The notes beneath the pieces are model-generated. The model did not search any database, was not told the origin of the DNA, and saw nothing but the letters and a program-made list of their open reading frames with translations. Source: Flavobacterium branchiophilum NBRC 15030 = ATCC 35035 (GTDB lineage Bacteria; Bacteroidota; Bacteroidia; Flavobacteriales; Flavobacteriaceae). Taken from it: a DNA stretch of 64,000 bases. The stretch covers positions 42,870-106,869 of the forward strand of contig NZ_MUGT01000047.1 of the NCBI RefSeq assembly GCF_002217205.1, given 5' to 3'. Both the position numbers and the translations under genes were made by a program. Shown here piece after piece: positions 40,499 through 49,769 of this stretch. Each line of letters starts with the position of its first letter. The first letter of the stretch is position 1.

Positions 40499-42229
40499 TT
40501 AATTGGTTTTATCTAATACTGAATTTTTGTTTATTAAATAGAGTTGAAACAAACTTGCAAAACCTAAAGTTAATACGGCACCAATAAAATTAAGCCACAA
40601 GTAACCTAATTTTTCTTGTCCGTTTGGATAACTATAAAAAGTGAAGTAATAGATTACAAATATTATTAATTGACTGATAATTGCACTATAAAAAATGGCT
40701 TTTGACTGTATGAATTTAAAATAGAAACCAGCTATAAAAATGCCCAAAACGGTTCCATAAAATATTGAACCAATAATATTTACAAGTTGAATCAAGTTTT
40801 CAAATAAAGACCCAATACAGGCAAACAATATGGCAATTATGCCCCAAATTAATATAAAAATTCTTGTTATTTTTACATAATATTGATCATCTTTTTCTGT
40901 TTTTATATTTCTTTTAAAAATATCAAAAGTAGTAGATGTGGCCAATGCGTTGATGCCAGAGGCAGTACCAGACATGGCAGCTGAAAAAATTACGGCAAGA
41001 AGCAACCCTAAAATTCCTTTTGGTAAGTTGTGCAATATAAAATGTAAAAATACATAATCCTTGTCATTTGTTTCTGCTTTATCATCTGCCTTCGAAATAA
41101 TTTCTTTAGCTTGATCTCGTAAATCTTTTTCTTTTGCAGATAATGAAATTAATTTTTTTCTTAAAATTGGATTATCATAATTTTCTTTTAAATGGTCTAT
41201 ATAAAGTAAATTATATTCTTTTTTTTCTTCGTTTAGAGCAGTTAATTCTTTTTCTAATAGATTATATTCTTCTTTATATTTACTTTTTTCAACTATTATT
41301 TTATTATTCGGATTGAAGTTTAAGGGGACATTATTAAACTGATAAAATACAAAGACCATAACACCTGTTAAAAGAATAAAAAATTGCATTGGTACTTTCA
41401 AAAAACCATTCATAATAAGTCCTTTCTGACTTTCTAATATTGTTTTACCCGTTAAATACCGACCAACTTGCGATTGATCTGTTCCAAAATAAGAAAGCAT
41501 TAGAAAAAATCCACCTGTAATTCCACTCCAAAAGGTATAACGGGTTTCGGGATCTAATGAAAAATCCAAAATATTCATTTTATCATTGGCACCTGCAATT
41601 TGTAAGGCATTTATAAACGTCATGTCGTTGGGCAAAAAATGTAAAACCAAATAAAATACAATAAACATGCCCAACATGATTACAAACATTTGCTGTGTTT
41701 GTGTAATATTAAGTGCTTTTGTACCACCGGTATAGGTATAAATAATTACTAAAATACCTATTATTATATTCAAATATGTAATATTCCATCCTAATAATGT
41801 AGATAATATAATAGAAGGTGCATATATTGTAAGCCCTGTTCCTAATCCTCTGGGTAATAAAAAAAGTACACTTGCTAAGGTTCGGGTTTTTAAATCGAAT
41901 CTTTTTTCGAGGTATTCATAAGCAGTATAAACTTTTAATTTATGGAAAATAGGTATGAATGTCATGGCTATCACTACCATAGCAAACGGTAAACCAAAAT
42001 AAAATTGTACAAAACCCATACCATCTTGATAGGCTTGTCCTGGAGTAGATATAAACGTAATTGCACTGGCTTGAGTAGCCATAACAGACAATCCGACAAC
42101 TTTCCAAGAGGTTTGTCTATTGCCTAACAGGTAGTCTTGAACATTTGTACTTCCTTTTGTACGCCATGTTCCATAAATTACAATAAATAATAAGGTTAAT
42201 ATTAAAACAATCCAATCGATTTGTTGCAT
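40499..42229 (-). CDS. Sodium:solute symporter (SSS family)
   Basis: A 576-residue transporter with about 13 membrane helices. Family motifs are visible: MATQASAITFISTPGQAYQD near residue 50 (sodium site region), GLGTGLTIYAPS, and AVIFSAAMSGTASGINALAT near residue 415 (the SSS signature with Ser/Thr sodium ligands). A highly charged, coiled-coil-like insertion of about 75 residues (starting VEKSKYKEEYNLLEKE and ending near KADDKAETNDKD) lies in the loop before that signature. The substrate cannot be told from sequence. It is directly preceded by a 35-residue membrane protein (42233-42340), which I think is a partner subunit. Confidence 0.9.
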   Translation of the reverse strand: MQQIDWIVLILTLLFIVIYGTWRTKGSTNVQDYLLGNRQTSWKVVGLSVMATQASAITFISTPGQAYQDGMGFVQFYFGLPFAMVVIAMTFIPIFHKLKVYTAYEYLEKRFDLKTRTLASVLFLLPRGLGTGLTIYAPSIILSTLLGWNITYLNIIIGILVIIYTYTGGTKALNITQTQQMFVIMLGMFIVFYLVLHFLPNDMTFINALQIAGANDKMNILDFSLDPETRYTFWSGITGGFFLMLSYFGTDQSQVGRYLTGKTILESQKGLIMNGFLKVPMQFFILLTGVMVFVFYQFNNVPLNFNPNNKIIVEKSKYKEEYNLLEKELTALNEEKKEYNLLYIDHLKENYDNPILRKKLISLSAKEKDLRDQAKEIISKADDKAETNDKDYVFLHFILHNLPKGILGLLLAVIFSAAMSGTASGINALATSTTFDIFKRNIKTEKDDQYYVKITRIFILIWGIIAILFACIGSLFENLIQLVNIIGSIFYGTVLGIFIAGFYFKFIQSKAIFYSAIISQLIIFVIYYFTFYSYPNGQEKLGYLWLNFIGAVLTLGFASLFQLYLINKNSVLDKTN

Positions 42230-42232
42230 AGT

Positions 42233-42340
42233 CTAAGCATAAATTTGCATGATAATATAAAAAATAACAATATAAAGGGTATTTAATATAAGCACCCATG
42301 TATAGCTAGATTTCCATTTTTTATCACTTTTTTTGTTCAT
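42233..42340 (-). CDS. 35-residue single-helix membrane protein, symporter partner
   Basis: Read on the minus strand, this short frame encodes MNKKSDKKWKSSYTWVLILN followed by TLYIVIFYIIMQIYA and a TAG. A basic N terminus, a Trp-Lys-Ser-Ser-Tyr-Thr-Trp motif and one hydrophobic helix (about residues 16-34) give a typical small positive-inside membrane protein. It ends 3 bp before the symporter ATG, so the pair is tightly coupled. An in-frame ATG at 42346 would add two residues. I remember similarly small proteins preceding SSS transporters in flavobacteria, analogous to small subunits of other Na+ symporters, but I cannot verify this. It is too short for standard gene calls. Confidence 0.7.
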   Translation of the reverse strand: MNKKSDKKWKSSYTWVLILNTLYIVIFYIIMQIYA

Positions 42341-42366
42341 AATCATAAACTATTTTAAATAAATAT

Positions 42367-42951
42367 TTAATCTAAATGATAAAAATAGTCAAATACTTTG
42401 TGTGTAGGAAGTCCTACAACATTACAATAAGAGCCCTCGATTTTTGTAATTCCAACCAAACCTATCCATTCCTGAATGCCATAACTTCCTGCTTTGTCAT
42501 AAGGTTTATAATTTTGTAAATAATAGGTTAGCATCTCCTTGTTTAGTTGTGCAAAGGTAACATAAGTTTTGTCTTCTATGACGATTTCCGATTGACATGT
42601 TTTAAAACAAACAGATGTGATGACTTCATGTGTTTGATTAGATAATTTTTGTAACATTGTCATTGCTTCCTCAGCATTTTTTGGCTTTTCAAGTGCTTCT
42701 CCGTTTAGCCATACTATCGTATCGCTAGTTATTACGATATCGTTTACTTCCAATTCATTTTCATAAGCTTTGGCTTTCAATTTACACAAATAATTGGTTA
42801 TTGCAGCTGCTTTTAATTCACTTGGATATATTTCATCAATTGCTTTGACCTTGATTGTAAAATGGATATCAAGTTCCTTAAAAAATTGTTGTCTTCGGGG
42901 GGAACCTGAAGCCAAGATGATGTTATATTTTGAAAGTTTTTCTTTAAGCAT
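42367..42951 (-). CDS. maf: Maf-family nucleotide pyrophosphatase
   Basis: A 194-residue protein of the Maf/HAM1 type. The substrate loop LASGSPRRQQFFKEL starts at residue 14, the metal-binding TSDTIVWLNGEALEKPKN is at about 75-92, and KAGSYGIQEW plus GSYCNVVGLPTHKV complete the family pattern. The enzyme hydrolyses non-canonical or modified nucleoside triphosphates (dTTP, UTP or m7GTP depending on subgroup), keeping the pool clean; it also delays septation in some bacteria. The start overlaps the end of the prenyltransferase gene by 8 bp, so they are translationally coupled. Confidence 0.9.
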   Translation of the reverse strand: MLKEKLSKYNIILASGSPRRQQFFKELDIHFTIKVKAIDEIYPSELKAAAITNYLCKLKAKAYENELEVNDIVITSDTIVWLNGEALEKPKNAEEAMTMLQKLSNQTHEVITSVCFKTCQSEIVIEDKTYVTFAQLNKEMLTYYLQNYKPYDKAGSYGIQEWIGLVGITKIEGSYCNVVGLPTHKVFDYFYHLD

Positions 42952-43888
42952 TTTGTTGTATGTTTAAGGTAATAATTGCAATTGATCCAATGCCAAATAA
43001 AAGTAGCCATTTCAAAACCCAACTTAAATGACTATAATCTTGTTTGTTTTTTGCAAAACTTGTTTTGATTGCTGCATATAATAATGGTGCTAAAATAGTC
43101 ATTAAGCCATAAAAAGTAGCATAAAATAAATTATTTTCATATAAATAATTGTATATATAATATATTATCATTAGTATTGAAATAATGAACAACATAAATA
43201 CTAATTTTAATGTAATTGAAATTCCAAAATATATAGGTATGGTTTGCATGTCCTGCTCACGGTCTCCTTCTATATCTTCTATATCTTTAATTATTTCTCT
43301 TATAAAATTTATGATAAATGTAAATATTGCATAATCAAATATTATAGAAAATAAAATTTTCATCAATATAATATTATTATTATTGATTATGGGATATAAA
43401 TTAAAAATACCAATAATGATGACACTCATTGATAAAACAAATGCTGTAAGAATATTTCCAATTATCAAACTTTGTTTTAAATTGGTTGTATAAAAGTATA
43501 ATAAAGATGATATAATTATAAAAATTATAGCTAAATTTGGCTTATTTACTATATTTGAAATGTAAAAACCAATTAAAACACCAATTATTGTGCATAAAAA
43601 ATACAAATTATAAGCTAAATTTTCTTTAATTGCTATTCCTACTACAACTTGATGGGGCTTGTTTTTTAAATCGGTTTCCACATCATGGATGTTATTGATG
43701 ATGTATCCGCCTGCCGCAATGCAAACTGTTGCCATAATTAGTAAATAATATTGAAAATCGTTTAATGCCAATTGATTATTATGGTTTTTTAAGAATCCTA
43801 TTCCATCAAAACCTCCAAATCTAAAAAGCCATTGCATCAGGGCCAACATCAATAAATTTTGATACCGTATGAGTACTAAATATTTCAT
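42944..43888 (-). CDS. UbiA family prenyltransferase (geranylgeranylglycerol-phosphate type)
   Basis: A 314-residue membrane protein with eight or nine helices. The two Asp-rich motifs of UbiA enzymes are present: GYIINNIHDVETDLKNKP near residue 65 (N-D/H-D-x-E-x-D) and IEDIEGDREQDMQTIPIYFG near residue 205. In flavobacteria, genes of this type next to Maf and KdsC are annotated as geranylgeranylglycerol-phosphate geranylgeranyltransferase, i.e. making ether-type lipids; by sequence alone only prenyl transfer to an aromatic or alcohol acceptor is certain. It is 36 bp from the KdsC-like gene and overlaps maf by 8 bp. Confidence 0.82.
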   Translation of the reverse strand: MKYLVLIRYQNLLMLALMQWLFRFGGFDGIGFLKNHNNQLALNDFQYYLLIMATVCIAAGGYIINNIHDVETDLKNKPHQVVVGIAIKENLAYNLYFLCTIIGVLIGFYISNIVNKPNLAIIFIIISSLLYFYTTNLKQSLIIGNILTAFVLSMSVIIIGIFNLYPIINNNNIILMKILFSIIFDYAIFTFIINFIREIIKDIEDIEGDREQDMQTIPIYFGISITLKLVFMLFIISILMIIYYIYNYLYENNLFYATFYGLMTILAPLLYAAIKTSFAKNKQDYSHLSWVLKWLLLFGIGSIAIITLNIQQNA

Positions 43889-43924
43889 TTAAAATAATTA
43901 AAATAGAATAATATTTGTATTTAT

Positions 43925-44434
43925 TTATAATATTGTCCATTTTTCTTGAACTTTCAACACTTGTTCAATTACATCTCTTACTGCTCCATTCCCGCCTTCG
44001 ATGTGTGAAATATAATGAGAAATATTTTTTATTTCTGGGCAAGCATCTTGTGGACAACATGCTAAACCAACTTTTTTCATTACTTCATAATCAGGAATAT
44101 CATCACCCATATATAAAATATGTTCTGAATTTATTTTATATATATCTATAAATTCTTCATATATTTCTAATTTATTAAGAACTCCTAAATATATATCATA
44201 AATTCCTAAATTTTTAAGTCTTTCTCTTACCCCTTCATTTTTACCTCCAGATATAATTGCAATTTTATATCCTAAAGCTAAGGCTCTTTGCATTGCATAC
44301 CCATCTCGTACGTTCATTTGTCTTAATAATTCACCTTGACTGGTAATTTGTATCATATTATTTGTTAAAACACCATCTACATCAAAAATAAATGTTGTAA
44401 TTTGATTCATGATTTGTTTATAACTTTTAGGCAT
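43925..44434 (-). CDS. kdsC: KdsC-like HAD phosphatase
   Basis: A 169-residue C0-type HAD phosphatase without cap domain, as in KdsC. HAD motif I is FIFDVDGVLTN (nucleophile Asp near residue 18), motif II is the Ser in IISGGKNEGV, motif III the Lys region, and motif IV is MGDDIPDYEVMKKVGLACCP. The C-terminal GGNGAVRDVIEQVL is the typical KdsC substrate tail. It removes phosphate from KDO-8-phosphate in lipopolysaccharide synthesis. The ATG overlaps the DUF2520 gene by 8 bp; no other kds gene lies nearby. Confidence 0.9.
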   Translation of the reverse strand: MPKSYKQIMNQITTFIFDVDGVLTNNMIQITSQGELLRQMNVRDGYAMQRALALGYKIAIISGGKNEGVRERLKNLGIYDIYLGVLNKLEIYEEFIDIYKINSEHILYMGDDIPDYEVMKKVGLACCPQDACPEIKNISHYISHIEGGNGAVRDVIEQVLKVQEKWTIL

Positions 44435-45206
44435 TGGCTATAATTGTTTGGGTTAATATTTGGTAAATTTTTCTATAGGTGTCATTCTGCAACATATTGA
44501 TATGGTTTTCAATAGTTTCAAAATCCTTTCTTTTTGCTGGACCTGTTTGTGCCTCTTTAGGATTTAAGTCATTGATTTTCAAGGCTGTTTCTTGAATTAA
44601 TGGTTTTAAAATACTGAAAGGGATGTTGTTATCTTTACATATTTCATGAGCAATATCATACATTAAATTGGTAAAATTATTTGCAAAAACGGCTGCTATA
44701 TGTAGTGTATTTCGTTGTTTGGAGTCTATTGTTACAGTTTTATCGCTAATTTTTTGTGCTATATGTTTCAATAGATCCATTTTTGATTCATCTTTTGTTT
44801 CTAAACAAATAGGAACATTTTTGAAATTCATTTTTATATTATTAGAAATACTTTGCAATGGATAAAAAACGGCTTTTTGAAGATGGTTGGCTAATTTGTT
44901 GATAGAAACAGTGCCAGATGTATGGGCAACTAGCTGATTTTCAATAGGTATTTGTTCAGAAACACTAGCAATTGCATCATCTGTAACGGCAATAAACATC
45001 AAATCTACTGGTTTTAGTTGATGCATTTCTGAAATGATCTCAATTTGATTATGTGAAATAGTAGTTTTATTATGATTTCTAACTAATAATTGTACTATTT
45101 TTATGGTTTTAATAGCTGAAAAAGCAGCTATAAGTTGCTGTGCCACATTGCCATAACCAATTATAGAAATGGTATATAAAGGTTTTAAGGGATCCAAATT
45201 TGACAA
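44427..45206 (-). CDS. Rossmann-fold DUF2520 protein
   Basis: A 259-residue protein. An N-terminal NAD(P)-binding fold (ISIIGYGNVAQQLIAAFSA, a GxGxxA-type loop) is followed by VDLMFIAVTDDAIASVSEQI and VAHTSGTVSI, then the helical DUF2520 domain with AAVFANNFTNLMYDIAHEI and LIQETALKINDLNPKEAQTG. The overall plan resembles 6-phosphogluconate/ketopantoate-type dehydrogenases and pyrroline-carboxylate reductase, but the substrate is unknown. It is the first gene of the KdsC-UbiA-Maf operon, with a consensus promoter upstream. Confidence 0.88.
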   Translation of the reverse strand: MSNLDPLKPLYTISIIGYGNVAQQLIAAFSAIKTIKIVQLLVRNHNKTTISHNQIEIISEMHQLKPVDLMFIAVTDDAIASVSEQIPIENQLVAHTSGTVSINKLANHLQKAVFYPLQSISNNIKMNFKNVPICLETKDESKMDLLKHIAQKISDKTVTIDSKQRNTLHIAAVFANNFTNLMYDIAHEICKDNNIPFSILKPLIQETALKINDLNPKEAQTGPAKRKDFETIENHINMLQNDTYRKIYQILTQTIIANA

Positions 45207-45249
45207 AATATTGATATTTTTTTATAAACTTTATTAAATATGTATGTCG

Positions 45250-45280
45250 CAAATTTACATTAATATCCAAAGATAAACAA
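45250..45280 (-). promoter_or_regulatory. Promoter of the DUF2520-kdsC-ubiA-maf operon
   Basis: On the minus strand, -33 TTG (45278-45280) and -7 TAAATTTG (45250-45257) are 20 nt apart. Confidence 0.55.
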
Positions 45281-45394
45281 TGCCATGTCAAATTTCTTTT
45301 CATACTTATTTCTTATTATTTATTTTAGGTTTTATTTTTTTATTTTGAACTATTATCTTAAGCAATTGTTAAGATAAAAATTAAAAAAATGACT

Positions 45395-45402
45395 TAATTT
45401 TG
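45395..45402 (+). promoter_or_regulatory. -7 box of the metal efflux operon
   Basis: TAATTTTG matches TAnnTTTG, 23 nt before the ATG at 45426. A TTG at 45366-45368 is 26 nt away, a little far for a -33 element, so the promoter may need an activator. Confidence 0.4.
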
Positions 45403-45425
45403 TAAAAAAATAAATCAAATATACA

Positions 45426-48400
45426 ATGCTCGAAAAAATCATTGCTTTTAGTCTAAAAAATAAGCTCATTGTGCTTTTATTTACTGTTTTTGTGCTTGGT
45501 TTTGGGCTATTTTCACTTACGCAAATTTCTATTGGAGCAGTTCCAGATGTAACAAACAATCAGGTTCAGGTGATTACGACGTCTCGAAATTTATCTACAC
45601 AGGACATTGAGCAATACATCACTTATCCTGTTGAAATAGAGATGGCTAATTTGCCAGGCGTTCATGAAATTAGGTCTATTTCAAAATTTGGATTGTCTGT
45701 GGTTACAATTGTTTTTGATGACAACATGGGTACCTATTTGCCTCGACAATTGATAGCTGAAAAAATAAAATCGGCTTCAGAAAAAATACCTGAAGGGTTT
45801 GGCACTCCCGAGATGGGGCCTATTACTACTGGCCTAGGCGAAATTTATCAATATACATTAGAGGTACGTCCAGAATTTAAGGCTCAATATACTGTTACCG
45901 ATTTAAGAACGCTTCAGGATTGGGTTGTCAAAAGGCAATTGTCTGGTATAAAGGGAGTTGTGGAAATTAATACTTGGGGTGGGTTTTTAAAACAATATGA
46001 AATTGCAATTGATCCAAGCCAATTGAAAGCAATGAATATTAGTGTAGCCAAAGTATTTGAAGCCTTGTCTAAAAACAATGGAATTGCAGGTGGAGCTTAT
46101 ATCGAAAAAGTGAATCAGAGCTATTTTATTAGAGCAGAAGGCAAGGTGAAATCGATTGAAGATATTGAAAATAATGTAGTTGAAAACCATAGCGGTAGTC
46201 CAATTTATATAAAAAATGTGGCTCAAGTGCAGCTAGGAAGTGCCAACCGTTTTGGGGCAATTACTGGTAATGGCGAAGGTGAAAAAGTTTTGGGTCAAGT
46301 TATGATGCTAAAAGGAGGCAATTCAAAACAAGTAATTTCGGATGTTAAAAATAGGATTGCAACCATACAAAAAACCTTACCTGAAGGTGTTTATATCAAC
46401 GGATTTTTGGAAAGAAGTGAATTGGTTGGTAAAACAACATTTACAGTGGCAGAAAACCTAATATTAGGTTGTTTAATTGTTATATTTGTAGTAGTTTTAT
46501 TGCTTGGAAATTGGCGTTCAGGACTTGTTGTGGCTTCGGTAATTCCTTTGTGCTTGCTATTTGCCATTTCATTTATGAACATTTTTGGAATTGATGCCAA
46601 TTTGATGAGTTTAGGAGCCATTGATTTTGGTATTATTATAGACGGTGCAGTCATCATTGTGGAGTTTATTGCGTTTCAAATTGCCCACCAATCACACCAA
46701 CTAAACACGCTAACAAAACAGGACAAACAATTAAAAATAGATGAAATTACATACAAAAGTGCATCAAAAATGATGAATTCTGCTGTATTTGGACAACTAA
46801 TTATTTTGATAGTTTTTATACCAATTTTATCTTTGTCGGGCATCGAGGGCAAAATGTTTAAACCAATGGCCTTGACATTTAGCTTTGCATTATTAGGTGC
46901 CATGTTGTTTTGTTTTACATACGTACCCGTTGTGGCCTCGCTGTTTTTGAAACCCACGGTAGAAAATCATAACAGTTTGTCAAACAGGCTTATACGAAAA
47001 CTAAATCGATGGTATTTGCCTATTATAACATGGGCTTTGGCCCATACTCAAAAAGTGTTGTATGGTGCATTGGGTTTACTAATTTTGTCTATTGTATTAT
47101 TTTCTACCATGGGTGGCGAGTTTATTCCTACATTGGATGAAGGCGATTTTGTCATTCAACCTGTTTTAAAAACAGGCACCACTTTGAGTAAAACAATCGA
47201 AACAACTACCAAAATAGAGAATATTATTTTGAAAAAATTTCCTGAAGTCAATCAAGTTGTCAGTAGAATTGGTGCTGCAGAAGTTCCAACAGACCCTATG
47301 AGCATGGAAGAAAGTGATATAATTGTCAAACTAAAACCCAAATCAGCATGGGTTTCTACTAGTTCAAAAGACGAATTGGCCGATATGATTAAGAAAGCCA
47401 TTACAAATCAAATTCCAAATTTGGATATAGAATTTACACAACCCATAGAAATGCGGTTTAATGAATTGATTTCTGGAACAAGATCAGATGTTGCTATAAA
47501 AATATTTGGCGAAGATTTGTCAATTTTGGCACAAAAAGCGTACGAAATTAAAAATGCAATTGCACATGTTGAAGGAGCTTCTGATATTATTGTCGAAAAA
47601 ACAGAAGGATTGCCTCAAATGGCTATTGTATATGACCGGTCTAAAATAGCTCGATATGGCATGAACATTGCCGATTTGAACGACCACATTGCCTTGGCCT
47701 TTGCTGGTAAAACGGTGGGCAATGTATTTGAAGGCGAAAAACGTTTTGACATGGTCATCCGAATGGACAAATCTAATAGAACCAGCATCGAAGACATTCA
47801 AAATTTGTATGTTACAACCCCATCTGGCCATCAAATTCCGTTAAATGAACTGGCTATGATTAGCTATACCGAAGGGCCCGCCAAAATTTCCAGAGACAAT
47901 ACCAATCGCAGAATTGTAGTTGGTATCAATGTCAGAAACCGTGATATGCAAAGTGTAGTAGTTGATATACAACAAATTATAGAATCGAAAATAAAATTAC
48001 CTACAGGTTATCGGATAGCTTATGGCGGTCAATTTGAAAATTTACAAAGTGCCAAAGCCCGTTTGATGATTGCTGTACCGATTGCTTTATTTTTAATATT
48101 TATCTTACTTTATTTTGCTTTTGGTTCCATCAAAGAGGCGTTAATGGTATATTCTGCCATTCCACTTTCGGCTGTTGGAGGCATTTTATTACTTTGGATA
48201 AGAGATTTACCTTTTAGTATTTCTGCTGGTGTAGGTTTTATTGCACTTTTTGGCATAGCGGTTTTAAATGGAATTGTTTTGATAGAACATTTTAAAGAAC
48301 TTAAACACCAAGGTTTTGAAACAATGGATGGCTTAATTTTGAAAGGAACTACTGATAGATTAAGACCCGTTTTACTCACCGCTGCCGCAGCAGCTTTAGG

Positions 48401-49769
48401 ATTTTTGCCTATGGCCATTTCGGCATCGGCAGGTGCAGAAGTACAGCGACCACTTGCCACGGTGGTTATTGGTGGTTTGTTTTCTGCAACCATATTAACG
48501 ATGATTGTTTTACCTATATTATTTAAAGTAATGAATGAAAAAACACTTAAATTTTCAAAATTAAATAATCAAAAACCTACTTTAATGGTAGTCCTATTGA
48601 TGCTATTCTCTTCTTTTGGGTTTTCTCAATCCTCTAATACAGAATTAAACTCATTGATTAACAATGCTTTAGAACATAATAAAATGATAAAAGCAGGTGA
48701 ATTACAAATTCAAAAAATGAATGAAAATGTCAAATCAGCTTATACATTTGATAAAACAAACCTGTATTATGGCTACGATCAAAATAATTTAGGTCTCAAT
48801 AATGTTCCCTTGAATGTTTTGGGGATTCAACAAAGATGGAGTTTGCCTAGTGTGTATAATGCTCAAAAAAAATGGCTTGAATCCGAATCAGCAACTGAAA
48901 AAGCCCGATTTGACATTCAAAAAAATAAATTAAAATGGCAAATTGCCTCTTTGTATCATCAAATTGTTTATCTTCAACATAAAGAAAAATTGTATATTTA
49001 TTTGGATAGTTTGTATCAAAATTTTTCAAAAGCCAGCGACAGACGATTTGAATTGGGCGAAACCAATTATCTTGAAAAAATGACTGCTCAAGCTAAATTT
49101 AGAAAAATCAGAACAGTGTTGGCTCAAATCAATCAAGAAAAAAAGGCTCAATATGAATTGATCAAAGTGTATGTGCCTCAAAATGAACCTATTGTAATTG
49201 TTAATCAAACCATAGAGCCAATATCTAATCTTGAACAAATGGGCAGTAAACAATTGTATATCAATTATTTAGAAAGTATTTCAAACCAAAATAAAGCCCA
49301 ATTGAATTGGCATAAAAAACAATTATTACCAGAAATCAATTTGGAATATTTTCAAGGTAAAAACCGTGCTACATCGCCAGTTCATGGTTTTCAAATTGGG
49401 ATTGCGGTACCATTATTATATTTTGGTCATCAATCAAAAATAAAAGTGGCTCAATTAGAAAAAGATCGATTTGAATACCAAAAAGACTATGAAATAAATC
49501 AAATTGATCAATTTAACGTTCAGAAAATTAATGAATTAAACAAATTTCAAGAAGGCATAAATTACTATAATCAAGTTGGAAAAAAATTGGCAAACGAAAT
49601 TTTAAAAGTAGCCAATAGCAGTTACAAGCATGGCGAAATTGATTTTTTCCAATACATCCAAAGTTTAGAAAATGTAACCAATATTCAATCAGATTACTTG
49701 GATAATGTATTAGAATTCAATAAGATACAATTAGAAATACAATATACTCAAAACATTAATAATTTATAA
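45426..49769 (+). CDS. CusA/CzcA-type heavy metal RND pump fused to a TolC-like outer membrane protein
   Basis: A 1447-residue fusion. Residues 1 to about 1045 are a heavy-metal RND pump with 12 helices; the proton-relay motif is GAIDFGIIIDGAVIIVE (about 397-413) and the porter domain has the usual NNQVQV start (DVTNNQVQV). From about residue 1054 a second hydrophobic segment (LMVVLLMLFSSFGFSQS) looks like a signal peptide and is followed by a TolC/OEP-type domain (NALEHNKMIKAGELQIQK and a second half with LNKFQEGINYYNQVG). Together with the adaptor gene at 49770 this gives a complete tripartite exporter for Cu, Ag, Zn, Co or Cd. Such fusions are known in Bacteroidota; the metal is not determined by the sequence. 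Confidence 0.93.
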   Translation: MLEKIIAFSLKNKLIVLLFTVFVLGFGLFSLTQISIGAVPDVTNNQVQVITTSRNLSTQDIEQYITYPVEIEMANLPGVHEIRSISKFGLSVVTIVFDDNMGTYLPRQLIAEKIKSASEKIPEGFGTPEMGPITTGLGEIYQYTLEVRPEFKAQYTVTDLRTLQDWVVKRQLSGIKGVVEINTWGGFLKQYEIAIDPSQLKAMNISVAKVFEALSKNNGIAGGAYIEKVNQSYFIRAEGKVKSIEDIENNVVENHSGSPIYIKNVAQVQLGSANRFGAITGNGEGEKVLGQVMMLKGGNSKQVISDVKNRIATIQKTLPEGVYINGFLERSELVGKTTFTVAENLILGCLIVIFVVVLLLGNWRSGLVVASVIPLCLLFAISFMNIFGIDANLMSLGAIDFGIIIDGAVIIVEFIAFQIAHQSHQLNTLTKQDKQLKIDEITYKSASKMMNSAVFGQLIILIVFIPILSLSGIEGKMFKPMALTFSFALLGAMLFCFTYVPVVASLFLKPTVENHNSLSNRLIRKLNRWYLPIITWALAHTQKVLYGALGLLILSIVLFSTMGGEFIPTLDEGDFVIQPVLKTGTTLSKTIETTTKIENIILKKFPEVNQVVSRIGAAEVPTDPMSMEESDIIVKLKPKSAWVSTSSKDELADMIKKAITNQIPNLDIEFTQPIEMRFNELISGTRSDVAIKIFGEDLSILAQKAYEIKNAIAHVEGASDIIVEKTEGLPQMAIVYDRSKIARYGMNIADLNDHIALAFAGKTVGNVFEGEKRFDMVIRMDKSNRTSIEDIQNLYVTTPSGHQIPLNELAMISYTEGPAKISRDNTNRRIVVGINVRNRDMQSVVVDIQQIIESKIKLPTGYRIAYGGQFENLQSAKARLMIAVPIALFLIFILLYFAFGSIKEALMVYSAIPLSAVGGILLLWIRDLPFSISAGVGFIALFGIAVLNGIVLIEHFKELKHQGFETMDGLILKGTTDRLRPVLLTAAAAALGFLPMAISASAGAEVQRPLATVVIGGLFSATILTMIVLPILFKVMNEKTLKFSKLNNQKPTLMVVLLMLFSSFGFSQSSNTELNSLINNALEHNKMIKAGELQIQKMNENVKSAYTFDKTNLYYGYDQNNLGLNNVPLNVLGIQQRWSLPSVYNAQKKWLESESATEKARFDIQKNKLKWQIASLYHQIVYLQHKEKLYIYLDSLYQNFSKASDRRFELGETNYLEKMTAQAKFRKIRTVLAQINQEKKAQYELIKVYVPQNEPIVIVNQTIEPISNLEQMGSKQLYINYLESISNQNKAQLNWHKKQLLPEINLEYFQGKNRATSPVHGFQIGIAVPLLYFGHQSKIKVAQLEKDRFEYQKDYEINQIDQFNVQKINELNKFQEGINYYNQVGKKLANEILKVANSSYKHGEIDFFQYIQSLENVTNIQSDYLDNVLEFNKIQLEIQYTQNINNL

